From: CAZLFQ01 sp964625465
GTDB lineage: Bacteria > Pseudomonadota > Alphaproteobacteria > Rickettsiales > Midichloriaceae
Length of the DNA stretch: 31,264 bases
Assembly (NCBI GenBank): GCA_964625465.1
Contig: CAZVFD010000015.1
Coordinates: forward strand, 1 to 31,264
Reading direction: 5' to 3'
Position numbers and translations under genes: made by a program. The notes below the pieces were generated by a model. It had not been told where the DNA came from. It was given only the letters and a program-made list of their open reading frames with translations, and ran no database searches. This document shows positions 13,374 to 21,996 of the stretch, piece by piece (the stretch's first letter is position 1; each line of letters opens with the position of its first letter).

Positions 13374-16300
13374 TGTATAATTTAATTGATGCATTTGTAG
13401 ATAGGAGTAGAGCCACAATTTTGCTTTTAATTGTTGTACTCTTGTGGGGGTATACTGCATATATAGATATTCCAAAAGAAAGCACTCCTGACGTAAAGAT
13501 CCCAATAATATATACTAATGTAGTTCATGAAGGAATTTCTCCTGAAGATGCTCAAAGACTTCTTCTTAGACCATTAGAGACTGCTTTGAAAGGTGTTGCT
13601 GGTGTTAAAGAGATGAATTCTTTTGCAGTAGAAGGCAGTGCATCTATTGTTTTGGAATTTAAAGCTGGTTTTGATAGCGAAAAGGCGCTGAGAGATGTTA
13701 GATCAAAAGTAGATGAAACAGAGAATGAATTGCCAGAGGACAGCAAAAAGCCATTGGTGCATGAAGTTAATTTAAGTTTATTCCCAGTTCTAAATGTAGT
13801 GTTAACAGGAGATATTCCCGAACGAAATCTTATTAAAATTGCAAGAGATCTGAAAAATAAAGTTGAAGCTATTCCAGGAGTTCTAGAAGTAAAAATTGGT
13901 GGAGATAGAATTGATTCTCTAGAAATTGTCGTTGAGCCCAAATTAGTAGAGGGGTATGGCTTATCAATCCAAGCTGTAAAACAAATAATTGATAGTAATA
14001 ATAGGTTGGTTGCTGCAGGCTCCCTGCGGGGCAAGACAGGAGAATTCTCTGTTAAAGTTCCTAGCTTGATTAACGATCTTGAAAGTTTGCTAAACTTTCC
14101 CGTCAAAGTTAGTGGGGACAAAACTCTACGAGTTAGGGATATTGCTGAAGTAAGAAGAACGTTTAAGGAAGCTACTGATATCGCGAGAATAAATGGCAAG
14201 CCTGCGGTTGTTTTAGAAGTTTCTAAAAGAACTGGGGAGAATATAATATCAACTGTAAATAGTGTTAAAGAAATTGTTGAGCAAGAAAAATTAGCTTGGC
14301 CTAGTAAGTTAGAATTAATCTATGGACAGGACGAATCCAATCAAATCATTACTATGATTGCTGATTTGGAAAACAACTTAATATTTGCCGCGATATTAGT
14401 AACTATAGTAGTGATCTTATCGGTTGGATACAAGCCTGCTTTATTAATCTCGCTCTCTATACCATTCTCATTTTTAGCTGGGATACTGGCTTTATATTTA
14501 TCTGATCTTACTCTTAATATCGTTGTGTTATTCAGCCTTATTTTAACTGTGGGGATGATAGTGGATGATGCGATTGTAGTTAGTGAATATGCTGATCGGT
14601 TGATGATTAATGGTGTGCCTAAATCTCAAGCATTCATAGATTCTGCTAAAAGGATGCTATGGCCTATTGTAACTTCAACATTAGTAAAAATAGTGGTGTT
14701 CCTTCCATTATTGTTTTGGCCTGGAGTGGTAGGTCAATTTATGAAGTACATGCCCATTACAGTTATTGTTATTCTTTCAAACTCATTATTATTCGCTCTG
14801 TTTTTTCAACCTGCGCTGGGGCCTCTAATAGGTAAGCCAGAAGAGCAAGATCAAGAAAAACTTGATAGCTACCATGCTGCAGATACAGGAAAGCTAGAGG
14901 ATGTGAAAGGATTGGCACATTTTTATTTGGGTGTGCTGAATAAAGTGCTTGATGCCCCAAAAACCTTTGTGACTTTTATCTTTAGTGCGTTATTTACTGT
15001 ATATATAGCTTTCTTTATTTTTGGTACAGGTGTTGAATTTTTTCCGAAAATAGAGCCTGAAACAGTAATTCTTACTGTTCAATCTCCTGGCAACCTATCT
15101 CTTAATGAAAGGGATGAGATTATGAGAGAGATTGAAGATAAAGTTTTAGACATGAAAAATGAAGTGAAGATCTTTTACTCAAAATCAGGAAGATTTGAGA
15201 ACAACTCTCAACTTCCAGAGGGTACTATAGGTACAATGCTTTTGGAGTTTATTGATTGGAAAGATAGAAGAAAAGCCAAATATATCGTTGATGAGATCGT
15301 TGATCGCTTAAAAAGCGTAAAAGGTGTCAAAATAGAAGTGACTGAAAATAGAGCCGGTCCACCACCTGAAAAACCCATTCAATTGAATATAACAGCTTTT
15401 AATTACGATTTAGTGCCTCCAGTAGCAGATAAAGTGTTACAAGCGCTGAACAATATGAAAGGTGTAGAGCATGTAGAAGATTCACGCTCTTCTGCTGCGA
15501 TTGAATGGCAAATTGTAACAGATCGGGAGTTAGCAGCAAAATATGGTGTAGATATAAGTACTATTGGCAATACTATAAGGCTTATTACCAATGGAATGAA
15601 GATATCTTCATATCGACCTGAGGATGCAGATGATGAAGTGGATATACTTTTGAAATTTCCAGACGAATATAAAAATATAAGTACTCTTGATAATGTAAAT
15701 ATTGTTTCTGCTAACGGTGGTATCGTCCCTATTAGCAACTTTGTAACAAAGGTCGCAAAGCCTCAAGTTGGTAAAATAACAAGGACTAATAGAGAGAGAG
15801 TTGTAAAAATCAAAGCTGCAGTAGACTTCGCTGGAGGTCATCTAGTTGATGATAAAGTAAAAGAATTAAAAAATTTTATTGCCAGTTCTAATTTTGATCG
15901 AGGTGTGAAAATTTCTTTTAAAGGTGAGGATGAAGATCAAGCGGAGGCAGCTGGATTCTTAAAAGGAGCGTTTATGCTTGCCCTTGTTTTAATGTTTATG
16001 ATTATGTTAATTCAATTTAATAATATTTATCATACAGTGATTATCATGAGTGCTGTATTTCTCTCTACTGTAGGAGTTTTAATAGGATTATTAATTACAG
16101 GTCAACCTTTCGGCATTGTTATGTGTGGAGTTGGGGTTATTGCACTTGCTGGGATTGTGCTGAATAATAATATCCTTTTCGTTGATACTTATCAGCTTTT
16201 ACGAAGACAAAAAGTTCCAGTTAGAGAATCTATTCAGCGTGCCGGTATACAAAGATTACGTCCCATTTTGTTAACCGCTGCCACTGCTGTCTTAGGGTTG

Positions 16301-16492
16301 CTCCCGATGGTTTTCGGCTTGACGATTGATTTTATGAATCGCGAAATTACTTATGATGCGCCAGCAAGCCAATGGTGGAGGCAACTATCTGCATCAATTG
16401 CAGGTGGGTTAACATTCGCAACAATTTTAACGCTTTTCTTCACACCTTGTTTGCTTATGATAGGCAAGAGATTTGATCGGTATAAAGATTAA
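13373..16492 (+). CDS. RND-family efflux permease (HAE type)
   Basis: Inner-membrane proton-driven exporter of the AcrB-like superfamily, 1039 residues, with 12 predicted helices in the usual 1+5, 1+5 plan. Helix 1 spans about residues 14-31 and the first cluster about 333-480. A single helix lies near 535 and the last cluster spans about 865-1030, with two large periplasmic domains between. The proton-relay Asp pair in helix 4 is present (VGMIVDDAIVVSE, D398 and D399). TPDVKIPIIYTNVVHEGISPEDAQ near residue 38 is a family hallmark. No membrane fusion protein or outer-membrane channel is adjacent; instead an anchored FKBP-like protein overlaps the start. The substrate cannot be deduced; the length and DD pair fit hydrophobe/drug or lipid export better than metal export. 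Confidence 0.9.
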   Translation: MYNLIDAFVDRSRATILLLIVVLLWGYTAYIDIPKESTPDVKIPIIYTNVVHEGISPEDAQRLLLRPLETALKGVAGVKEMNSFAVEGSASIVLEFKAGFDSEKALRDVRSKVDETENELPEDSKKPLVHEVNLSLFPVLNVVLTGDIPERNLIKIARDLKNKVEAIPGVLEVKIGGDRIDSLEIVVEPKLVEGYGLSIQAVKQIIDSNNRLVAAGSLRGKTGEFSVKVPSLINDLESLLNFPVKVSGDKTLRVRDIAEVRRTFKEATDIARINGKPAVVLEVSKRTGENIISTVNSVKEIVEQEKLAWPSKLELIYGQDESNQIITMIADLENNLIFAAILVTIVVILSVGYKPALLISLSIPFSFLAGILALYLSDLTLNIVVLFSLILTVGMIVDDAIVVSEYADRLMINGVPKSQAFIDSAKRMLWPIVTSTLVKIVVFLPLLFWPGVVGQFMKYMPITVIVILSNSLLFALFFQPALGPLIGKPEEQDQEKLDSYHAADTGKLEDVKGLAHFYLGVLNKVLDAPKTFVTFIFSALFTVYIAFFIFGTGVEFFPKIEPETVILTVQSPGNLSLNERDEIMREIEDKVLDMKNEVKIFYSKSGRFENNSQLPEGTIGTMLLEFIDWKDRRKAKYIVDEIVDRLKSVKGVKIEVTENRAGPPPEKPIQLNITAFNYDLVPPVADKVLQALNNMKGVEHVEDSRSSAAIEWQIVTDRELAAKYGVDISTIGNTIRLITNGMKISSYRPEDADDEVDILLKFPDEYKNISTLDNVNIVSANGGIVPISNFVTKVAKPQVGKITRTNRERVVKIKAAVDFAGGHLVDDKVKELKNFIASSNFDRGVKISFKGEDEDQAEAAGFLKGAFMLALVLMFMIMLIQFNNIYHTVIIMSAVFLSTVGVLIGLLITGQPFGIVMCGVGVIALAGIVLNNNILFVDTYQLLRRQKVPVRESIQRAGIQRLRPILLTAATAVLGLLPMVFGLTIDFMNREITYDAPASQWWRQLSASIAGGLTFATILTLFFTPCLLMIGKRFDRYKD

Positions 16493-16495
16493 TTA

Positions 16496-19400
16496 ATGTT
16501 TGATATTTCAGCTCAGCAAAGACAAGCTTCGGATCCAAAGGCTAATGTATATGTATCTGCTTCAGCTGGAACAGGTAAAACTAAAGTTCTATGCGATAGG
16601 GTAATTAGATTGATGTTGGAGGGCTCAAAGGTTGGCAACGTACTTTGCCTAACTTTTACAAATGCAGCTGCTTGGGAAATGAAAGAAAGGATTGCAAGTA
16701 GGCTGAAGAACTGGTTGATGATATCAGACGAAGATTTGCAATCTCAGTTGAAAATGCTTGAAGGAATAGAGGTTAGCAATAATGTCCTAGATAAAGCAAG
16801 GACACTCTACGGAGCGTTTTTGGATGATTATGATTCTCTGAAGATACAGACTATCCACTCCCTTTGTAGTCAGATAATAAATAATACTCCGTCAGTTTTC
16901 AGTTCTGCACAAATTATTGATTCTGTTAAAAAAGAGAAATTAATAAAATTGGCAGTAAACTCGGCTTTAGAATCTACTGAAGATAGCGTGATAAATGCTC
17001 GAGGGAAGTTACAGGAATTTTATGATTACAATCAAATTATCAATTTGTTTGAAGGTGTTCTGAGCAAAAAAATAAAGTTTAGTAAGTGCATAGAAAATCC
17101 AATCAATGTGTTTGAGTTGTTTGGAGTTGAAAGAGGGGGGCAAATTGAGGATATGGAGGCAAAATTTTTTGCGTCCTTATCAAAAGATTTTATTAATTCA
17201 GTTAAAGCTCTGGCTAATTCTAAAATTAAGTTAGGAATTGAAGTGTTGAATGCTCTAAATCCTGTTGATTTTAAAAAGTATAAAAATTGTTTTTATACTA
17301 AAGAAGGGTCTCCTAGAAAAACATTGTTGAATATTAAGCAAGAGCAGCAATTCCCACATCTTAGGAAATTAATAGTAGAGGAAACAGAAAGGATCGCAAA
17401 TTTTGAAGAAGCCAAAAATGCATTAATTTCTGCAGAAATGCATGAGGCTTTCTTTGTATTCATGAAATTTGCGTTTGAGCATTATGAAAATTTAAAAAGT
17501 CGTGCCGCGTTTTTAGAATATGATGATTTATTGCTTGGAACCATAGAGTTATTAAGAGGAGAGCAATCTAACAACGTTTTGCTTAAACTAGACTATGTCA
17601 TAGATCATATTCTTGTTGATGAAGCTCAGGATTTAAGCGAGCTACAATGGGAGATTGTTAAGGTTCTATCGGAAGAGTTTTTTTCAGGTGAGAGTTTAAG
17701 AAATGAAAACAGGACTATATTTATTGTGGGCGACTACAAGCAGTCGATTTATAGTTTCCAAGGAGCCAATCCAGATTTATTTCTCAGTATAAAAGAGTAT
17801 TTTTCAGATAAAGTTAAGCAAGCGCAGAAAATTTGGAGAGAGATTGAGATATCAACTTCTTTTAGAACTACTGCCCCAGTGCTAAACTTAGTTGATAAAA
17901 TTTTTAATAATCCAGAGTACAAGAGTGCTTTGGGAGCAGATGCTGATATATCTCATACTCCATTTCGAAAGGGTGATGGTTTTACTGCAGCTATTCCTTT
18001 AGCCCTCAAGCAGTTAAAAACTAAACAACAAGGTTGGAAAATACCAAGTCTTGATGAAGAAATAAATGATCCTAAACAAGTAATAGCAAATTCTATTGCA
18101 AATGAAATTCACTCTTGGTTGAGTAAAGGTAGAAGATTATTGGGGCATAATAGAGTTATTCAACCAAAAGATATTTTAATTTTGGTTAGAAAACGGGGGG
18201 CTATAGTTGGCTATATAATTAACTCATTAAAGAAATTGGGTATACCTGTCTCTGATCCAGACACGATGAGCTTATTAGATAGTATTGTAATACGAGATTT
18301 ACTATCCGCTTTAAAATTCATTTTATTGCCGCAAGATGATCTGAATTTAGCTTGTTTATTAAAATCTCCTTTTTTTAACATCACTGAAGACGAGTTGTAT
18401 GAGTTATGTAGCCTTAGAGAGGAGAAGACTTTATGGGATGAAATAATTCATAAGAAACAAGATTTAAGAGAGTCGTTGCAGCACATTATCAGCCTATATC
18501 ACAACAATAATTTTCAAGATATGTGCATAGAATTGGTTGAGTTGGCGCGAGTTAAGTTTAGGACTCGCTTTGGCTATAAGGCAACAAACATGCTAAATAA
18601 ATTTTTAAATGTAGTGGAAGATTTCTGTAACATAGAAATCCCTGCATTACAAAATTTTGTAGAGCGTTTTGAGAAGTCAGAAATATATGTTAAAACTTCT
18701 CCGATGCACTCCGATGATAGAGTGCGGATCATGACGGCGCATGCATCAAAAGGCTTACAAGCGCCTATAGTGATATTGGCTGATGCGGCATCCACAGAAA
18801 ACTCTCCCCATGAAAATATTTTTTGGCATGGAGATCAAATTTATTTTAGTTCTTATGCTGAGTATGATACCCGTTTTCTAAAGACACTTAAAGAGCTTAG
18901 AAAGCAAGAAGATAGAGAAGAGAGCCTAAGGTTGCTATACGTTGCAATGACAAGAGCAGAAGATGAGATTTATGTTGCCGGTTGGGAAAGTAGAAATCAG
19001 GATTCAAGTTGGTTTTCAATCCTAGAAAAAAATATGGAAATGATGGATGCGAATAGTGCTTACACATATTGCGAGAAACTACCTTCTAATAGATTAGTAG
19101 AAGAGCCTCCGACGTTTTTATTTAGTGAAGTTAAATTGCCATCAAAATTACAAAAAACTATAAGTGCTACAAGGAAAGTAAGTGCTGAATCAGATGCATT
19201 GATGAGAGGCAAAAAGATCCATGAACTCTTAATGATGGTATCTAAGTTGAATAGAGATCAACGTATTAAATTCTTAAATAATTATGAGAACATGGAGTAT
19301 GCAAAGGTAGTTGCCGATGTGATGCAAAAATTCCCGCATCTGTTTGAGGATGGTGTGCTTACAGAGTTCCCTATTATGGGGGTTCTGGACGGTCACAAGA

Positions 19401-19609
19401 TTAGTGTGAGAATAGATAAATTAGCTATTAGCGAATTAAAAATCCAAGTTGTCGATTTTAAAACTAGTAAGTTGGAAGGGAAGTTGAGTGAAGCATATCA
19501 GAACCAGTTAACGTTCTATAAAAAAATACTTGGTGAAAAATGGAAAAATAAAGAAGTTTCTACGTATATAGTCTGGGTAGATGATTTATCTCTTCAAGAA
19601 GTAATGTAA
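16496..19609 (+). CDS. addA: Double-strand break repair helicase-nuclease AddA (UvrD/Rep superfamily)
   Basis: AddA with AddB forms the RecBCD-like enzyme that unwinds and resects double-strand breaks for RecA. The N-terminus carries the Q motif and Walker A (SASAGTGKTKVL from residue 21), LTFTNAAAWEMKERI as motif Ia, and DEAQDLSELQW (about 374-384) as motif II. GDYKQSIYSFQGA is motif III, and RIMTAHASKGLQAPIV and LRLLYVAMTRAEDEIYVAGW are motifs V and VI. The C-terminal RecB-family nuclease keeps EFPIMGVLDG, RIDKL and VVDFKTSK (about residues 957-993). The 1037-residue length is slightly short for alphaproteobacterial AddA. It starts three bases after the RND stop. addB, usually directly upstream, is not here. 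Confidence 0.92.
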   Translation: MFDISAQQRQASDPKANVYVSASAGTGKTKVLCDRVIRLMLEGSKVGNVLCLTFTNAAAWEMKERIASRLKNWLMISDEDLQSQLKMLEGIEVSNNVLDKARTLYGAFLDDYDSLKIQTIHSLCSQIINNTPSVFSSAQIIDSVKKEKLIKLAVNSALESTEDSVINARGKLQEFYDYNQIINLFEGVLSKKIKFSKCIENPINVFELFGVERGGQIEDMEAKFFASLSKDFINSVKALANSKIKLGIEVLNALNPVDFKKYKNCFYTKEGSPRKTLLNIKQEQQFPHLRKLIVEETERIANFEEAKNALISAEMHEAFFVFMKFAFEHYENLKSRAAFLEYDDLLLGTIELLRGEQSNNVLLKLDYVIDHILVDEAQDLSELQWEIVKVLSEEFFSGESLRNENRTIFIVGDYKQSIYSFQGANPDLFLSIKEYFSDKVKQAQKIWREIEISTSFRTTAPVLNLVDKIFNNPEYKSALGADADISHTPFRKGDGFTAAIPLALKQLKTKQQGWKIPSLDEEINDPKQVIANSIANEIHSWLSKGRRLLGHNRVIQPKDILILVRKRGAIVGYIINSLKKLGIPVSDPDTMSLLDSIVIRDLLSALKFILLPQDDLNLACLLKSPFFNITEDELYELCSLREEKTLWDEIIHKKQDLRESLQHIISLYHNNNFQDMCIELVELARVKFRTRFGYKATNMLNKFLNVVEDFCNIEIPALQNFVERFEKSEIYVKTSPMHSDDRVRIMTAHASKGLQAPIVILADAASTENSPHENIFWHGDQIYFSSYAEYDTRFLKTLKELRKQEDREESLRLLYVAMTRAEDEIYVAGWESRNQDSSWFSILEKNMEMMDANSAYTYCEKLPSNRLVEEPPTFLFSEVKLPSKLQKTISATRKVSAESDALMRGKKIHELLMMVSKLNRDQRIKFLNNYENMEYAKVVADVMQKFPHLFEDGVLTEFPIMGVLDGHKISVRIDKLAISELKIQVVDFKTSKLEGKLSEAYQNQLTFYKKILGEKWKNKEVSTYIVWVDDLSLQEVM

Positions 19610-19644
19610 AATTATCTTTAACTTTATTTTTTATATTATATTCT

Positions 19645-19670
19645 ATTTACAAGCCAAACGGCTTGTAAAT
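19645..19670 (+). other. Perfect 11-bp inverted repeat in the bufferin operon leader
   Basis: ATTTACAAGCC (19645-19655) and its exact complement (19660-19670) flank a 4-base AAAC loop. It lies 35 bases after the addA stop and 21 bases before the bufA ATG, and is not followed by a T-tract. It could end addA transcription weakly, act as an operator, or fold as a 5'-leader hairpin just before the AGGAG site. Confidence 0.6.
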
Positions 19671-19691
19671 TAACAACTTAGGAGAATATAG

Positions 19692-19991
19692 ATGAAAAAA
19701 ACAATTATGGCTTGCGCATTAGGCATGGCTGTATCTAGCATTGCTATCGCTGCAGAAACAACGCCAGCACCAACACCAGCAACACCTGCAGCTCCAGCTG
19801 CTGACATGATGACAAAACCTGATATGGAAAAATGTTATGGCATAGTTAAAGCTGGGCAAAATGATTGTGCAGCAATGGGTCATTCTTGCGCTGGAAAAGC
19901 TGCAAAAGATGGTGGTGGAGAATGGGTTTTCACTCCAAAAGGACTATGTGCAAAATTAGTTAATGGGACAACAACTGCTCCTGCTGCTTAA
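19692..19991 (+). CDS. bufA1: DUF2282-family bufferin-type copper-binding peptide precursor
   Basis: A 99-residue exported precursor with a strong AGGAG site. Residues 1-20 are a signal peptide (MKKTIMACALGMAVSSIAIA), followed by an Ala/Pro/Thr spacer. The core contains four Cys in the DUF2282 pattern: EKCYGIVKAGQNDCAAMGHS (Cys48, Cys59), then Cys66, and PKGLC (Cys86), with GEWVFTPKG between. Published work on bufferins describes these as ribosomal peptides whose cysteines are modified by the DUF692 enzyme with its DUF2063 partner, giving periplasmic copper-binding products. The gene order here (DUF2282, DUF692, DUF2063, DoxX) matches. The stop overlaps the next start as TAATG. Copper as the natural target is inferred from relatives. 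Confidence 0.88.
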   Translation: MKKTIMACALGMAVSSIAIAAETTPAPTPATPAAPAADMMTKPDMEKCYGIVKAGQNDCAAMGHSCAGKAAKDGGGEWVFTPKGLCAKLVNGTTTAPAA

Positions 19992-20839
19992 TGTTACACA
20001 ATAATTTAAGGCCTACTAACGTTGGTGTAGGCCTTCGTAAACCTCACTATAAAATTATTTCTGAAACAAAGCCTAATCTGCAATTCTTAGAAGTACATTC
20101 TGAAAATTATTTTGGATTTGGGCCAGAGGTTGATCTTCTAAAAGAAATAGCAAAAATTTATCCAATAAGTTTGCACGGTGTAGGTTTGTCTTTGGGTTCT
20201 GCAGACGGCATTCAACTGACGCATTTAAAGCATCTAAAGAGGCTGATAGAAATTATAAATCCCATATTCGTTTCAGATCATGTATCTTGGTCTTTAACAG
20301 GAAATGCCCATTTGAACGATCTATTACCATTGCCTTATAACCAGGAAAGTCTTGAAGTGGTTTGTGAAAATGTTAGTAGTACGCAAGATTTTTTAGGTAG
20401 GCAGCTTTTTATAGAAAATCCTTCTACATACCTGTCTTTCAAAGATGATATGCCAGAGCAAGAATTTATAATGAAAATTGTTGAACGTTGTGAATGTAAG
20501 GTGCTGCTTGATATCAATAATATCTATGTAAATTCTAAAAATCACAATTTTGATGCGTACAATTATATTAGCAGTTTTTCTCAAGATTTGGTTGGCGAAT
20601 TACACTTGGCAGGGCATTCAGTAAACAATATTGAAGGTAAAGAAATTCGTATTGATACACATGATAGTTCGATTACAGATGATGTATGGGATTTATACGA
20701 ATTTGCGACTAAACATTTGGGTATAAAGCCAACTTTAATTGAGTGGGATCAGAGTATTCCTGAATTCAAGGTGTTACATGCAGAAGCAAAAAAAGCTGTT
20801 AAAATACAAAGCATCGTTGAGGTAAGAGATGCTGCTTAG
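19991..20839 (+). CDS. bufB: DUF692 multinuclear iron oxidative enzyme (MNIO), bufferin maturase
   Basis: TIM-barrel iron enzyme of the MbnB/DUF692 family that oxidatively modifies cysteines in peptide precursors. The family pattern runs the whole 282 residues: VGVGLRKPHY (11-20), FLEVHSENYFG (32-42) and SLHGVGLSLGSAD (60-72, His62). VSDHVSWS (94-101, Asp96, His97), LPLPYNQESL and IENPSTYL (Glu142) follow. LLDINNIYVNSKNHNFD (172-188, Asp174, Asn176), ELHLAGH (203-209), IDTHD (221-225) and LIEWDQSIP (249-257) complete it. The His, Asp and Glu positions of the metal site appear intact, so the enzyme should be active. It is coupled to the precursor upstream by TAATG and overlaps bufC by 11 bases. 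Confidence 0.93.
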   Translation: MLHNNLRPTNVGVGLRKPHYKIISETKPNLQFLEVHSENYFGFGPEVDLLKEIAKIYPISLHGVGLSLGSADGIQLTHLKHLKRLIEIINPIFVSDHVSWSLTGNAHLNDLLPLPYNQESLEVVCENVSSTQDFLGRQLFIENPSTYLSFKDDMPEQEFIMKIVERCECKVLLDINNIYVNSKNHNFDAYNYISSFSQDLVGELHLAGHSVNNIEGKEIRIDTHDSSITDDVWDLYEFATKHLGIKPTLIEWDQSIPEFKVLHAEAKKAVKIQSIVEVRDAA

Positions 20840-21535
20840 ATTTCAAAATAATTTTTTAGACTATGCATTGGATCATAGTAATGGTAACGAGTTGAGAGAG
20901 CTAATTACTGCAGGAGAAATATCCGCAAAATCAAGGCTCAATATATACAAGAATACCATTTACCAAAACCTTACAAATGCACTCAAGATAGCTTATCCAA
21001 AATTAGTTGTGCTGGTAGGAGAAGAATTCTTTGAATTTTTGGTGCATGAGTATATCAAAGAAGCGCTTCCTGCAAGTGGTGTGCTTTTAGAGTATGGAAA
21101 TAATTTTGGTGAATTCATGGAGAATTTTCCTTCATTACAAGAGTATAAATATACTTGTGATTTAGCTAAGTTTGAATGGTTGCATCATGAGTGTCATCAC
21201 GCAATTGAGGAGAAGGCAATAACCCTTTTGGATATTGCGAAGGCGCTGGAACAAGATGCAGATTACATCCCATCAATGAAGAGTTGTGTCAGATTTTTTC
21301 ACTCTAAATTTCCAGTACTACAAATTTGGGAAATGTGTGAAAATAATCTAGAGCAAAAATTGGAAGACAAAGAGTCATTTTTGATGGTTAATAAAATAGA
21401 TCAGGTTGTAAAAATAACTGAGTTAGATAGGGTAGAATATAATTTTATTTCCTCGTTCCCCAATATTGAGGGTGTGAGCGAAATACAGGCCGCTGAGTTT
21501 ATAAAGAAATTTTGCGAACTAAAAGTGTTCAAATT
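20829..21535 (+). CDS. bufC: DUF2063-family partner protein BufC, 3' end lost in gap
   Basis: The N-terminal DUF2063 domain is recognisable: LRFQNNFLDYAL (3-14), RLNIYKNTIYQNLTNALKIA (36-55), LVGEEFFEFLVHEYI (62-76), LEYGNNFGEF (87-96) and DLAKFEWLHHECHHAIEE (111-128). Members bind the precursor and hand it to the DUF692 enzyme, as MbnC does for MbnB. About 235 residues are read before the 10-N gap at 21536. The length is close to the usual size, so the natural stop is probably in or just after the gap. If the gap were truly ten bases the frame would continue to a stop at 21599, overlapping doxX, which is less likely. The start lies inside bufB. Confidence 0.88.
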
Positions 21536-21545
21536 NNNNNNNNNN
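21536..21545. other. 10-N assembly gap at the bufC-doxX junction
   Basis: Ten Ns hide the end of bufC and probably the start of the DoxX gene. The two genes are in different frames on the two sides of the gap, so the true length cannot be told from coding frame. Confidence 0.95.
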
Positions 21546-21973
21546 ATGAAAAGTTTTTTGAAAATATTCAGAAATACTTGGAACCTATTTATGCCTTAAC
21601 CTTGAGAATATACTTATTCAATGAATTTTTTTGGTCAGGCTGGCTGAAAGTAAAAGACATATATAATGGGCAGTGGGATAGGGTGGTTTTTCTATTTGCA
21701 GAGGAATATAAAGTTCCAGTAATATCCCCCTCGCTCGCTGCGGCATTAGGTACTTTTAATGAAATTGTCTTTCCTATTTTATTAATTTTGGGTTTGCTGG
21801 GAAGGTTTTCAGCTCTTGCATTATTTATGACAGCATTGCTTATTGAATTGACCTATCAACATAATGTTGATCATGTACTTTGGATGACTATGTCTGTATT
21901 TATTGTGTTTAGAGGTTGTGGGTGGGTTTCTATTGATTACTTAATTCATAAAAAATTTGGAAATCAAAAGTGA
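21546..21973 (+). CDS. DoxX-family membrane protein of the bufferin operon, 5' end lost in gap
   Basis: From the gap to a TGA at 21971-21973 the frame gives about 142 residues with four membrane helices. DoxX features are clear: IYALTLRIYLFNEFFWSGWLK (helix 1 with the FxxSGxxK turn, split here across one residue more than a strict motif), FAEEYKVPVISPSLAAALGT, FPILLILGLLGRFSALALFM and VDHVLWMTMSVFIVFRGCG. DoxX genes commonly close bufferin-type operons, where they may act in quinone-linked or redox steps; the function is not established. The start codon is most likely within the N gap. No terminator is evident after the gene, and the next gene follows after 23 bases. Confidence 0.85.
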
Positions 21974-21996
21974 TAAATTTCTAAAAGGTAAAATAG

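Noticed and set aside
13552..14199. Long minus-strand open frame (about 215 codons) opposite the RND gene
   Set aside because: Shadow of a well-supported RND gene; low-complexity Ser/Leu/Thr-rich product with no recognisable domain.
21546..21599. bufC continuing through the gap to a stop at 21599
   Set aside because: It depends on the gap being exactly ten bases and would overlap the DoxX helix-1 coding region; the DoxX frame there is conserved, so bufC more likely ends in the gap.
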